Source: Rothia halotolerans
Lineage (GTDB): Bacteria; Actinomycetota; Actinomycetes; Actinomycetales; Micrococcaceae
Assembly: GCF_004136635.1 (NCBI RefSeq)
Contig: NZ_NOIU01000002.1
Span: 1 to 64,000, forward strand
Reading direction: 5' to 3'
DNA: 64,000 bases
Shown: positions 55,137 through 63,314 of the stretch, one piece after another
How positions within the stretch are numbered: position 1 is the stretch's first letter
Layout of the letters: every line of letters begins with the position of its first letter
Program-made: the position numbers and the translations under genes
Notes under the pieces: model-generated
Databases searched by the model: none
The model's input: only the letters and a program-made list of their open reading frames with translations
What the model was told of the DNA's origin: nothing

Positions 55137-56507
55137 TCAGGGTGCGCTGTCCACGGCCTCGGGGATCCCGCGGCTCCGGGTGGCCGCGCCCCGCGCCCTC
55201 ACGTGGACGGGCCGGCTGGCGAGGACCCCGGCGATCAGCTGGGCGATGAGGAGCACGCCCAGGACGATCATCGGCACGGCCCAGCCGCCGGTCAGGCCGT
55301 GGACGGCGCCGATCCCGATGGGGCCGAGCCCGGCCAGCAGGTAGCCGAAGCCCTGCGACATCGTGGAGAGGTGGCCGGTGAAGTGCGTGTCGGGGGAGCG
55401 CCACACGATGTAGGTCAGCGAGAGGCTGATCGAAGCGCCCTGGCCCAGCCCGAGCAGCGTCATCCACACCACGGCCCCACCGGCGGCGAAGACGGCCAGG
55501 CCGAGGTAGGCGACGCCGGTGAGCACGGCCGCCAGGGCCACGGGCAGCCAGGCCGGGCGCATCCGGGCGGCCAGCGCCGGGGTGACCAGCGAGGCGAGGA
55601 TGCCCGGGAAGGCCGAGTAGGCCAGCATCCAGCCGGCCGCGCCGGCGTCCATGCCCGCATCCTGCAGGATGGTGGGCACCCAGGTCAGGGCGGTGTAGTA
55701 GCTGATGCTCTGCAGGCCCATCAGCGCGGTCACCGCGATCGCGACCGGATCGGCGAGGATCGCGCGGAAGGGCGGCTCGCCCCGCTCGGTGGGGGCGTCC
55801 GCGACGGCGTCGCTGGTCTTCATGCGCCCCGGCGAACGGCGCAGCTGCGGGATCCACACCAGCAGCGCCAGCACGGCCGGGACCGCCCACACGGCCAGGG
55901 CCGCCCGCCAGCTGCCGCCGACGGCCGGCAGCAGCGGTGCGGTCAGGCCCGAGGCCACGGCCGCCCCGACGAACAGGGCCGTGGAGTACAGGCCCATCAT
56001 CAGGCCGGCGCGGTGGGCGAAGTCCCGCTTGATCGCCGCCGGCATGACCACGTTGCCCACGGCGATCGCGGCCCCGACGAGCACGGTGCCGGCGAACAGG
56101 GCGAGCAGGCTCGGATGCAGGCGCAGCAGGATCCCCGCCGCCAGGACGAGCAGCGTGATCCCGAGCAGCCGGTGCATGCCGATCCGCCGGGTCAGCCCCG
56201 GGGTGAGGAACGCGAAGGCGCCGAAGGCGAAGACCGGGATCGTGGTCAGCAGGCTCGCCGAGGTCGCCGACAGGCCGAGGGAGGCCCGGACCTCGCCCAG
56301 GACCGGCCCAACGGAGGCGACCCCGATGCGCAGGTTCAGCCCGATCAGGATCAGCCCGACGCCGAGCAGCAGCAGGGCCTGCCTGCCGTGCGGGGGATCG
56401 GCGGGCTCGCCGATCTCCGCCGGGGCCGGCGGCTCTCCGCCGGGGACGGGGTAATCCTCCAGCGCGGAGGCCTCCGCCGGGTGGATGTCTGCGGGACGCG
56501 GGTCCAT
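55137..56507 (-). CDS. MFS transporter, CynX/NimT-like
   Basis: 456 residues, 12 TM segments. Family signature LILIGLNLRIGVASVGPVLGEVR at TM1, FLTPGLTRRIGMHRLLG after TM3 and VGNVVMPAAIKRDFAHRAGLMMGLYS near TM5. CynX/NimT members export small organic anions or nitroimidazole-type compounds. ATG 56507 with GGAAGGA upstream. Divergent from an AraC-type gene, a common pairing for this family. Confidence 0.9.
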   Translation of the reverse strand: MDPRPADIHPAEASALEDYPVPGGEPPAPAEIGEPADPPHGRQALLLLGVGLILIGLNLRIGVASVGPVLGEVRASLGLSATSASLLTTIPVFAFGAFAFLTPGLTRRIGMHRLLGITLLVLAAGILLRLHPSLLALFAGTVLVGAAIAVGNVVMPAAIKRDFAHRAGLMMGLYSTALFVGAAVASGLTAPLLPAVGGSWRAALAVWAVPAVLALLVWIPQLRRSPGRMKTSDAVADAPTERGEPPFRAILADPVAIAVTALMGLQSISYYTALTWVPTILQDAGMDAGAAGWMLAYSAFPGILASLVTPALAARMRPAWLPVALAAVLTGVAYLGLAVFAAGGAVVWMTLLGLGQGASISLSLTYIVWRSPDTHFTGHLSTMSQGFGYLLAGLGPIGIGAVHGLTGGWAVPMIVLGVLLIAQLIAGVLASRPVHVRARGAATRSRGIPEAVDSAP

Positions 56508-56656
56508 GGGGTCCTTCCCTGTGGGCGTGCGAGGGGTCGATGTGCTGCGCGAGAGGCCGCCGGGGTGCTGTGCTGCGCGGGTGCGGCCCCGTCGTCGTGA
56601 CGTCTTCCATGCTCGGCCGGGCGGGCGGGGGCGTACAACCGGTAGGCTGACTTGCG

Positions 56657-57425
56657 ATGCCTGAAAACCGCCACGAATCGCCCTCGCCCGAGCAGATCCA
56701 CCTCCTCGGCCACGACGAGCGCACTCCAGCGCACCGTCACGAGCGGGGGGCACCTGGTCTATCCCGCCGCCGGCGTCCTCTCGATGGTCACCGACGCCGG
56801 CTCGTGGATCGCGCCGTCCAACCGGGTCGTGTGGATACCGCGCGGCTTCACCCACCAGCACCGCGCCCACGGGGCCACGGACATGCGCATCGTCTTCATG
56901 GCCGGCTCCTTCGCCGAGCTCCTGCCGCAGCGCCCGGCGGTGCTGGCCGTGACGCCCCTGGCACGGGAGGCCATGCTGACGCTCACTGGGCGGAGCGAGC
57001 GGCCCGCGGCGGCGCGCGACCGGCTCCGCACGGTGGTCATCGACGAGCTCGCCGCCGCGCCCGAGCAGCCCCTGCACCTGCCCGAGCCGCACGACGAGCG
57101 GCTGCTGGCGGTGACGCACCTGGTCGAGGAGGACATGGCCAGCCCCGCCGCCCTCGGGGAGCTGGGCCGCCGGGTCGGGGCGAGCGAGCGCACCCTGAGC
57201 CGCTTGTTCCAGGCCGAAACCGGGATGAGCTTCCGACAGTGGCGCACCCAGCTGCGCGTGCACCGGGCCCTGCTGATGCTCGCCGACGGCGCCTCCGTCA
57301 TCGACACCGCGACCTCCTGCGGATGGGCCAATCCCAGCGCCTTCATCGACGCGTTCACCGCGCTGGTCGGCCAGACGCCGGGCCGATACCAGCGCGCTCA
57401 TGACGCTGCTCATCACGGCACGTGA
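56657..57425 (+). pseudogene. AraC-family regulator (cupin type), frameshifted at a G6 run
   Basis: ATG 56657 reads MPENRHESPSPEQIHLLGHD and on to HRHERG, the usual start of AraC proteins paired with CynX-type MFS genes; the next frame then gives GGHLVYPAAGVLSMVTDAGS, WIPRGFTHQHRAHGATDMRI and the DNA-binding domain ending TPGRYQRAHDAAHHGT. One extra G in the run 56745-56750 explains the frame change: with five Gs the whole gene is open. Divergent from the MFS gene. Could be an off phase, a loss, or a sequencing error. Confidence 0.75.
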
Positions 57426-57587
57426 CGCGCCTGACAAGGCCGAGCAGAGTGTACGCCTCCCCACGATCAGGTAAACCGCTGTTGAACCGAGAGCGTAACT
57501 TTATTAGGCTTCTATGGGCCCGAAAACGGGTTGATTGTCAAGGGCGCTCGGCGAACCTGCGGGCATCTGGAACGCGAGGTATTAGCC

Positions 57588-59141
57588 ATGTCTGGCCGGA
57601 ATCTTCACACGACTCGACGAGTCGGCGCCGTCCTGGGGAGCGTCGTCGTCTATCTCCTGATCTGGGCGGGGCTCGTGATGCTGATCGCGGGGCTCGGCAT
57701 CCGCTACTACTGGGGCAAGATCTCCGTGGGGCAGATGCTCCTGAACCTCGTCTCGGTGGAGACCGACGGCGGGGGAGGGTCCATCGTCTGGACCGGCATC
57801 CTGGGGCTCGGCGTCGTGCCCGTGCTCGTCACCCTCGGGATCGCCCTGTGGCAGTACTCCCGGCGCCGCAAGCGGCGCCGCACCGGGGACCAGCGGTCCC
57901 CCCGCTTCCGCTGGACCGCGCGCGCCCTCTCCACCGTCCTGGTCGCGGCGGTGGTCGTCGGCGGCACCACCGCCTTCAGCACCACGGTGGGCATGAAGGA
58001 CTACATCCGCTCGGCGAACTCCGACTACAACGTGGAGGACTACTACGCTGAGCCGAACATCACCGATGATGCGAACAAGCGCAACATGGTGGTGATCTAC
58101 CTCGAGTCCGGCGAGGCGACCCTCGCGGACGACCAGCTCTTCGAGAAGAACGCCTACGAGGGCCTCCAGGAGTCGACCAAGGCCTCGGACGGGTGGCAGA
58201 GCGTGGAGGACTTCCAGCAGTACGAGGGCGGCGGCTGGACCATGGCCGGCCTCACCTCGACGCAGTGCGGGGTGCCGCTGAAGGGCACCGGCTCCGCGGC
58301 CGGCAGCGGCGCCTTCAACGAGCTCGGCGGCGGCGTCGCCAGCTACCTGGGCGGGATCGGCTGCATGGGTGACGTCCTGGCGGACCACGGCTACAAGAAC
58401 GTCTTCATGGGCGGGGCCAACGGCTCCTTCGCCGGGAAGGACACCTTCCTGGAGAGCCACGGCTACACCGAGGACCTGGACCTCTCCGACTGGCGCGCCG
58501 CGGGTGAGCCGGAGGAGAACTTCCGCAGCGACTGGGGCCTGAGCGACGAGCGGCTGATGGCCCACGCCCGGGACAAGGTCGACGAGCTGCACGCGGAGTC
58601 CGAGCAGACCGGCCAGCCCTTCAACCTCTCCATGCTGACGCTGGACACGCACGAGCCGGTGCACGTCTACGACTACTGCGACGTGGACACCGACAGCGAC
58701 GTCACCTCCGTCTTCTCCTGCTCCCTGGACCAGGTGGCCGGGTTCGTGGACTACATGAAGGCCCAGGGCTACCTGGAGGACACCTCCGTGGTGATCATGG
58801 GCGACCACCTCAAGCACATGAGCGCCGGCGACGCCTTCCACGAGGAGCTGGACGACCACGAGAACCGCACCATCTTCAACCGCGTGTGGGTCCCGGGCGA
58901 GGAGCAGAACACCAAGCTGCGCTCCCGCGTGGACCAGCTGAACATGTACCCCACCATGCTGGAGGCCGCCGGCCTGGAGCTGGAGGACCACGAGGCCGGC
59001 CTGGGCGTCTCCGCCTTCACCTCGGAGATCCCGGAGGACTCCGCGCAGGCGCTGGATCCGGACGCCTACGCCGAGCTGCTGGACTCCATGTCCTCGCGGT
59101 TCTACGCGGAGGCCTGGGTGGGGGAGGCCACCGAGCAGTAG
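57588..59141 (+). CDS. OpgB/LTA-synthase-like phosphoglycerol transferase
   Basis: 517 residues. TM segments about 12-37, 62-85 and 104-124, then a large extracytoplasmic sulfatase-fold domain: MVVIYLESGEATL with metal Glu, GGWTMAGLTSTQCGVPLKGT with the Thr nucleophile region, LTLDTHEPVHVYD and IMGDHLKHMSAGD. This is the OpgB (MdoB)/LtaS alkaline phosphatase superfamily, which moves glycerol-phosphate from lipid to surface glycans. Only three N-terminal TMs are seen instead of five. ATG 57588 with GAGGT 9 bases upstream. Confidence 0.88.
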   Translation: MSGRNLHTTRRVGAVLGSVVVYLLIWAGLVMLIAGLGIRYYWGKISVGQMLLNLVSVETDGGGGSIVWTGILGLGVVPVLVTLGIALWQYSRRRKRRRTGDQRSPRFRWTARALSTVLVAAVVVGGTTAFSTTVGMKDYIRSANSDYNVEDYYAEPNITDDANKRNMVVIYLESGEATLADDQLFEKNAYEGLQESTKASDGWQSVEDFQQYEGGGWTMAGLTSTQCGVPLKGTGSAAGSGAFNELGGGVASYLGGIGCMGDVLADHGYKNVFMGGANGSFAGKDTFLESHGYTEDLDLSDWRAAGEPEENFRSDWGLSDERLMAHARDKVDELHAESEQTGQPFNLSMLTLDTHEPVHVYDYCDVDTDSDVTSVFSCSLDQVAGFVDYMKAQGYLEDTSVVIMGDHLKHMSAGDAFHEELDDHENRTIFNRVWVPGEEQNTKLRSRVDQLNMYPTMLEAAGLELEDHEAGLGVSAFTSEIPEDSAQALDPDAYAELLDSMSSRFYAEAWVGEATEQ

Positions 59142-59193
59142 CGCCGGGCCGCCTCCCCGTCGCCGCCGGCGATGGGGAGGAAGACGCTCCCGG

Positions 59194-60366
59194 TCACGGA
59201 GCGGAGAACACGCTCAGTCCGTAGAGCACGAACAGGAGGACGTGGGCGCCTCCCTGCAGGGCCGTGACCTTCCGCCCGGTGAAGGTGGTCACCGTGAGCA
59301 GCATCGTGACCCCGAGCAGCAGCAGGTTCGCGGGAGTCTCGGCGAGGACCACGGCCTGCCCCGTCAGGAGCCCGATGGTGAGGACGGCGGGGATGGTCAG
59401 GCCCACGGTGGAGACCAGGGCGCCGTGGCAGAGGTTGCTCACGCGCTGGATCTCCCCGCCGTGCGCGGCCCGGACCGCGGTGATGGTCTCGGGCAGGAAG
59501 ACGATCATCGCGATGAGGATGCCCGAGAGCGCCGCGGGGGCGCCCGCGCGGCCGAGGACGTCGTCGAGCAGCGCCGCCATGTCGTGCGAGAGCAGTACGA
59601 TCGGCACGACCGTCGCGACGAGGACCGCCGCTCGCCTCGTGACCTCGGCCCGGTGCCGGGCGATGACGCCGAGGACCGAGGGGCGCTCGACGTCGTCCCC
59701 CCGCCCCTCCGGACCGGCGGCCTCCGCGGCGGCGACCTCCTGGAAGTCCTCGCGCTGGGCGCTCATCTGCCGGTAGAGGAAGAAGGCGTAGAGGACCACC
59801 GTGAGCACGATGATCGGCACCTCCTGCCCCGCGGAGTACGAGCCCTCCGAGCCGATGAGCCCCGGCAGGGCGAACGCGACGGCGAGGAGGACCACCAGCA
59901 GCGAGAGGTAGGCGGAGACGCCTGCGCGGTTCGGCCGCAGCTCGCGGTGCCGCATGCCCCCGACGAGCAGGCAGACGCCGACGACCAGGTTGAGGATGAT
60001 CATCGAGACCGCCATGACGGAGTCGCGGGCGATGACGGCGTGCTCGCCCGGCCCGAGCATCACCGCCGAGATGAGGACGACCTCGATGAGCACGATCGAG
60101 AGGGTCAGCACGAGGGTGCCGTACGGGTCGCCGAGGCGGCGGGCGAGGTGCTCGGCCTGGCCGACGACGCCGAAGGCGCACACGACGATCACGGCGACGA
60201 TGCCGGCCAGGACCGCGAGCAGCGCCGGCATCGGCAGGGGGTCGGGCAGGAGCGGCTGGGAGATCTTCAGGGCGGCGAAGGCGCCCCAGCCCAGCAGGAG
60301 GCGGAGGATCACGAGCGGCGTGAGGACGGAGCGGAGGGCGGACGAAGGGTGCACGGAAGGGAGCAT
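59194..60366 (-). CDS. chaA: Calcium/proton (ChaA-type) antiporter
   Basis: 390 residues, about eleven TM segments of the CaCA family. Two alpha-repeats carry the cation-binding acidic motifs: SIVLIEVVLISAVMLGPGEHAVIARDSVMAVSMIILNLVVG and MIVFLPETITAVRAAHGGEIQRVSNLCHGALVST. ChaA exchanges Ca2+ or Na+ and K+ for H+. ATG 60366 used; GTG at 60354 is possible. Confidence 0.9.
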   Translation of the reverse strand: MLPSVHPSSALRSVLTPLVILRLLLGWGAFAALKISQPLLPDPLPMPALLAVLAGIVAVIVVCAFGVVGQAEHLARRLGDPYGTLVLTLSIVLIEVVLISAVMLGPGEHAVIARDSVMAVSMIILNLVVGVCLLVGGMRHRELRPNRAGVSAYLSLLVVLLAVAFALPGLIGSEGSYSAGQEVPIIVLTVVLYAFFLYRQMSAQREDFQEVAAAEAAGPEGRGDDVERPSVLGVIARHRAEVTRRAAVLVATVVPIVLLSHDMAALLDDVLGRAGAPAALSGILIAMIVFLPETITAVRAAHGGEIQRVSNLCHGALVSTVGLTIPAVLTIGLLTGQAVVLAETPANLLLLGVTMLLTVTTFTGRKVTALQGGAHVLLFVLYGLSVFSAP

Positions 60367-60583
60367 CCGTTTTCTGCGGGGCCGTCCCTGCTCGTGTCGT
60401 CGCCGTCGGGTCGTCCCGCCGGGGTCGTTCGGCTCCCATTGTAGCGGGACCCGCCGGTTCCGTCCGAGGGCGGCTCGAGGCCGCCTCGGCCTGCCCGTCA
60501 CAGCACCGTCCAGCCATTGCCCCGCCGCGTCGCGGACGAGATGCTGGGGGCAGCACGCATCGCCCACGGAAAGGACCCTTCCC

Positions 60584-61222
60584 ATGACGACCACGGTCGC
60601 AGGCATCACCGTTCCCGACACGGCGCTGGTCGCCGACGCCACCGAATTCATCCGCGAGAGGGAGGACGACCTGCTCTTCGACCACTCCCGCCGCGTGTTC
60701 TTCTTCGGCGCCCTGCAGGGGCGAAGGCGTGGACGCGAGGCGGACCTGGAGGAGCTCTACGTCGGCGCGATCTTCCACGACATCGGCCTGACCGAGGCCT
60801 ACCGGGACTCGCACAACCGGTTCGAGGTGGACAGCGCCAACGCGGCCCGGGACTTCATGCTCGAGCACGGCGCCTCGCCAGGGGACGCGCGCCGGGTGTG
60901 GCTCGGCGTCGCCCTGCACACGACGCCGGGGATCCCGGAGTTCCTCGACGGCGAGGTCGAGCTGGTCACCGCCGGGGTGGAGACGGACGTGCTGGGGTTC
61001 GGCTACCACGACCTCAGCGAGGAGGAGCGGCGCGCCGTCACCGACGCCCACCCGCGCCCGGACTTCAAGAACCGGATCCTCCAGGCCTTCGCCGAGGGGA
61101 ACTACCACCGGCCCGAGACGACCTTCGGCAACGTCAACGCCGACGTGCTGGCACACTTCATGCCCGGCTTCGAGCGGGACGACTTCGTCGAGGTCATCCG
61201 CTCCAATCCCTGGGCGGAGTAG
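60584..61222 (+). CDS. HD-domain phosphohydrolase-like protein
   Basis: 212 residues. HD motif: His in DHSRRVFFFGAL, His-Asp in VGAIFHDIGLTEAY and a late Asp in TAGVETDVLGFGYHDL. Resembles small stand-alone HD hydrolases of the cyanamide hydratase kind (RDSHNRFEVDSANAARDFML). Function unknown; a cyanamide-hydratase-like activity is possible, not shown. ATG 60584. Confidence 0.87.
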   Translation: MTTTVAGITVPDTALVADATEFIREREDDLLFDHSRRVFFFGALQGRRRGREADLEELYVGAIFHDIGLTEAYRDSHNRFEVDSANAARDFMLEHGASPGDARRVWLGVALHTTPGIPEFLDGEVELVTAGVETDVLGFGYHDLSEEERRAVTDAHPRPDFKNRILQAFAEGNYHRPETTFGNVNADVLAHFMPGFERDDFVEVIRSNPWAE

Positions 61223-61303
61223 GGGGTCGGACGTCGGTTCCGCCACGCTTGCGGGCGCAGGGGGAATCGGCGGTGGATCCGGCCGTTCCCTGAGGAGCGG
61301 CCG

Positions 61304-61329
61304 GGCCTGCCGACGGCCGCCGGCAGGCC
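61304..61329. terminator. Bidirectional terminator between HD gene and HhH gene
   Basis: GGCCTGCCG (61304-61312) and CGGCAGGCC (61321-61329) with an 8-base loop, between two converging genes. Confidence 0.75.
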
Positions 61330-61338
61330 GGTGCGGGC

Positions 61339-61977
61339 TCAGCCGGCGTCGTCCTCCAGCAGGCTCGGATCGCGCGCGACCCGGACGAGGGCGGCGGCCA
61401 GGCTCGCGAGGTCCTCCTCGTCGACCAGGCGGGACAGCTCCTCGGCGTCGTCCGGCAGCCCGGCGGCGCGGGCCCCTTTCAGCACGAGCTCGTCGGCGTA
61501 GGGGCGCACGGAGGGCCAGACCTGCTGGACCTCGCGCAGGAAGATGCTCGCCCCGGTGGGGCCGATGCCGTCGAACTCCTGCAGGAGCTTGGAGACGCGC
61601 CCGACGTCGCCCCCGGCCTCCTCGCGCAGGCGCCGGAGGTCTCCCTTCCAGCGGTCGAGCAGCAGCGCGGCGGCGTCGTCCAGGCGGGTCGCGGTGCTCT
61701 CGTCGTAGCGCCGGTATCCGCCCCGTCCCAGGGCGTCGACCCGCTGCTGCCAGGTGCTCTCCCTGAGGCGCTGCGGGGTTCGCCAGCCGGCGGAGAACAG
61801 CTCGCGGGCGGTGGCCACGGCCAGGTCAGAGCTGATCCGCGTGGACAGCAGCAGGCTGAGCACCAGGAGCTGCCAGAGAGGAGCCGGCTTGTCGCGCAGG
61901 CTGATCGAGGCGTCGGCGGCGAAGGGACGGCCGTGCTCGCGCATCAGCCGGTGTACGAGGTCTCGTCGTGTGCTCAT
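61339..61977 (-). CDS. HhH-GPD/endonuclease III-like protein without iron-sulfur cysteines
   Basis: 212 residues. HhH hairpin FDGIGPTGASIFLREVQ near 135-152 and a downstream acidic residue in RPYADELV that could be the GPD Asp. The usual Lys between the helices is replaced, and the C-terminal Cys4 iron-sulfur cluster of Nth is missing, so it is either a diverged DNA glycosylase or a non-catalytic relative. ATG 61977. Stop at 61339. Confidence 0.82.
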   Translation of the reverse strand: MSTRRDLVHRLMREHGRPFAADASISLRDKPAPLWQLLVLSLLLSTRISSDLAVATARELFSAGWRTPQRLRESTWQQRVDALGRGGYRRYDESTATRLDDAAALLLDRWKGDLRRLREEAGGDVGRVSKLLQEFDGIGPTGASIFLREVQQVWPSVRPYADELVLKGARAAGLPDDAEELSRLVDEEDLASLAAALVRVARDPSLLEDDAG

Positions 61978-62045
61978 GGGCCGATCCTATGAGATGGACC
62001 GCGGCGGATACAGGCCGGGGGGATGGCGGGGCCGGATCCCCCGGC

Positions 62046-62055
62046 GGGGGGGGGG
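62046..62055. repeat. Run of ten G
   Basis: Ten consecutive G between the RpiR gene end and the HhH gene start. It is upstream of the HhH gene and could change promoter spacing by slippage. Confidence 0.9.
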
Positions 62056-62081
62056 TCCTGGAACGGCGGGGCGGCGCCGGG

Positions 62082-62915
62082 CTAGGCCTGCTCGTCCATC
62101 AGGCCGAGCTCCTCCCACGCCTGCTCGACGCGGCCGAGGGAGGCCCGCGTCGGGGTGCTCTCCAGCTCCGCGAGGATGGCCTGCACGACCGCCGACATGG
62201 CCGTGAGCGAGGGGCTCGCGGCGATCCCCTCGATCGGGGTGAGCACCACGTGGTCGGCGTCCGCGCTCAGGGGCGAGGAGCGCAGGTCCGTCAGCACGGC
62301 GACCGTGGTCCCGTTCTCCCGCCCGAGCCGGGTCAGGGAGCGCAGGGCGCGGGTGAGCCGCCAGACGTTGAGGACCACGAGGCAGTCGCGCTCGTCCATC
62401 TGGGAGACGGAGACCGCCTGGGTCGTGGCAGGCCCCGCGGCCAGCTGGACGTCGTACCCGTAGATGGAGGCGAGGTAGCACAGGATCTGGCCGGGCCCGG
62501 TGCCGGAGCCGGTGGTGACCACCACGGTGCGGCGCGCCGAGCGGATCGCCTCGGCGACGCTGCGGACGGCCTCGACGTTGGCGGGGGAGGCGGCGGCCGC
62601 GAGGTTCGCCGCGTCCTGGCGCAGCATCCGCGCCGCGGCGTCGGAGGAGGCGGGACGCTCGGCCCCGGTGGTCACGAGCGAGCCGAGGTACTCCGCCCGG
62701 AGCGTGCCGCGCAGATCCGTCCACCCCTCGAAGCCGAGCTGCTGGGCGGCGCGGACCACGGTGGAGACGTTCACCCCGGCGCGCTCGGCGACCTCCCGCG
62801 CTGAGGCGTAGGAGGCGAACTGGGGCATCTGCGCCAGGAGCTGGACGACGCGCTCGGACTGGGCGCCGAGGCGGGCCCGTCCCGCCCGCTGTGCGAGCAT
62901 CGAATCGATCGTCAC
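62082..62915 (-). CDS. RpiR/MurR-family regulator
   Basis: 277 residues. N-terminal HTH_6 (ARLGAQSERVVQLLAQMPQFASYASAREVAERAGVNVSTVVRAAQQLGF) and a SIS sugar-phosphate-binding domain (TVVVTTGSGTGPGQILCYLASIYG, VVLNVWRLTRALRSLTRLGREN). In this position it likely controls the ABM-monooxygenase and MFS genes to its right. ATG 62915. Confidence 0.9.
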   Translation of the reverse strand: MTIDSMLAQRAGRARLGAQSERVVQLLAQMPQFASYASAREVAERAGVNVSTVVRAAQQLGFEGWTDLRGTLRAEYLGSLVTTGAERPASSDAAARMLRQDAANLAAAASPANVEAVRSVAEAIRSARRTVVVTTGSGTGPGQILCYLASIYGYDVQLAAGPATTQAVSVSQMDERDCLVVLNVWRLTRALRSLTRLGRENGTTVAVLTDLRSSPLSADADHVVLTPIEGIAASPSLTAMSAVVQAILAELESTPTRASLGRVEQAWEELGLMDEQA

Positions 62916-62947
62916 CCGGGTGCGCCCCTCTTCCGTTCACCTGTGCG

Positions 62948-63241
62948 TCATTCCTCGAGGACCTGGAGCACCTGCCCGCCCGCATCCACGGCGCCGCCCG
63001 CGGCGCCCAGGATCCCTCGCGAGAACTCCTCGCGCTCGGGGGCGCCCTGCCAGGCCTCGTACGCGGCGGCGTCGGGCCATTCCGCGACGACGACCACGTT
63101 ACCGGAGTCCTCGGCGTCCACGCAGAGACGCGCAGAGGCGGCGCCGGACTCCTCGAGGATGCGGGCGCTGCGGTAGTAGCGCACGACGTCGTCGCTGCGG
63201 TCCCGGGGGACCCGAAGGGTGAGAATCGTCAGAATTGTCAT
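62948..63241 (-). CDS. Antibiotic-biosynthesis-monooxygenase-type (ABM) small protein
   Basis: 97 residues with the ferredoxin-like ABM fold: TILTILTLRVPRDRSDDVVRYYRSARILEESGAASARLCVDAED and WPDAAAYEAWQGAPEREEFSRG. Such proteins are cofactor-free oxygenases or dimeric heme/quinone-binding proteins. ATG 63241. Leftward, divergent from the MFS gene. Confidence 0.85.
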   Translation of the reverse strand: MTILTILTLRVPRDRSDDVVRYYRSARILEESGAASARLCVDAEDSGNVVVVAEWPDAAAYEAWQGAPEREEFSRGILGAAGGAVDAGGQVLQVLEE

Positions 63242-63252
63242 GTTCCAAGTGT

Positions 63253-63273
63253 TGCACATCACTTATATGTGCA
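63253..63273. promoter_or_regulatory. Palindrome between the ABM and MFS genes
   Basis: TGCACAT (63253-63259) and ATGTGCA (63267-63273) flank a 7-base AT-rich centre; TGTTGCA also occurs directly repeated at 63250 and 63279. A good candidate operator for the nearby RpiR regulator, in the divergent promoter space. Confidence 0.5.
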
Positions 63274-63314
63274 TCTACTGTTGCATTCGACATCCCTGTT
63301 GAACGGAGCCCACC

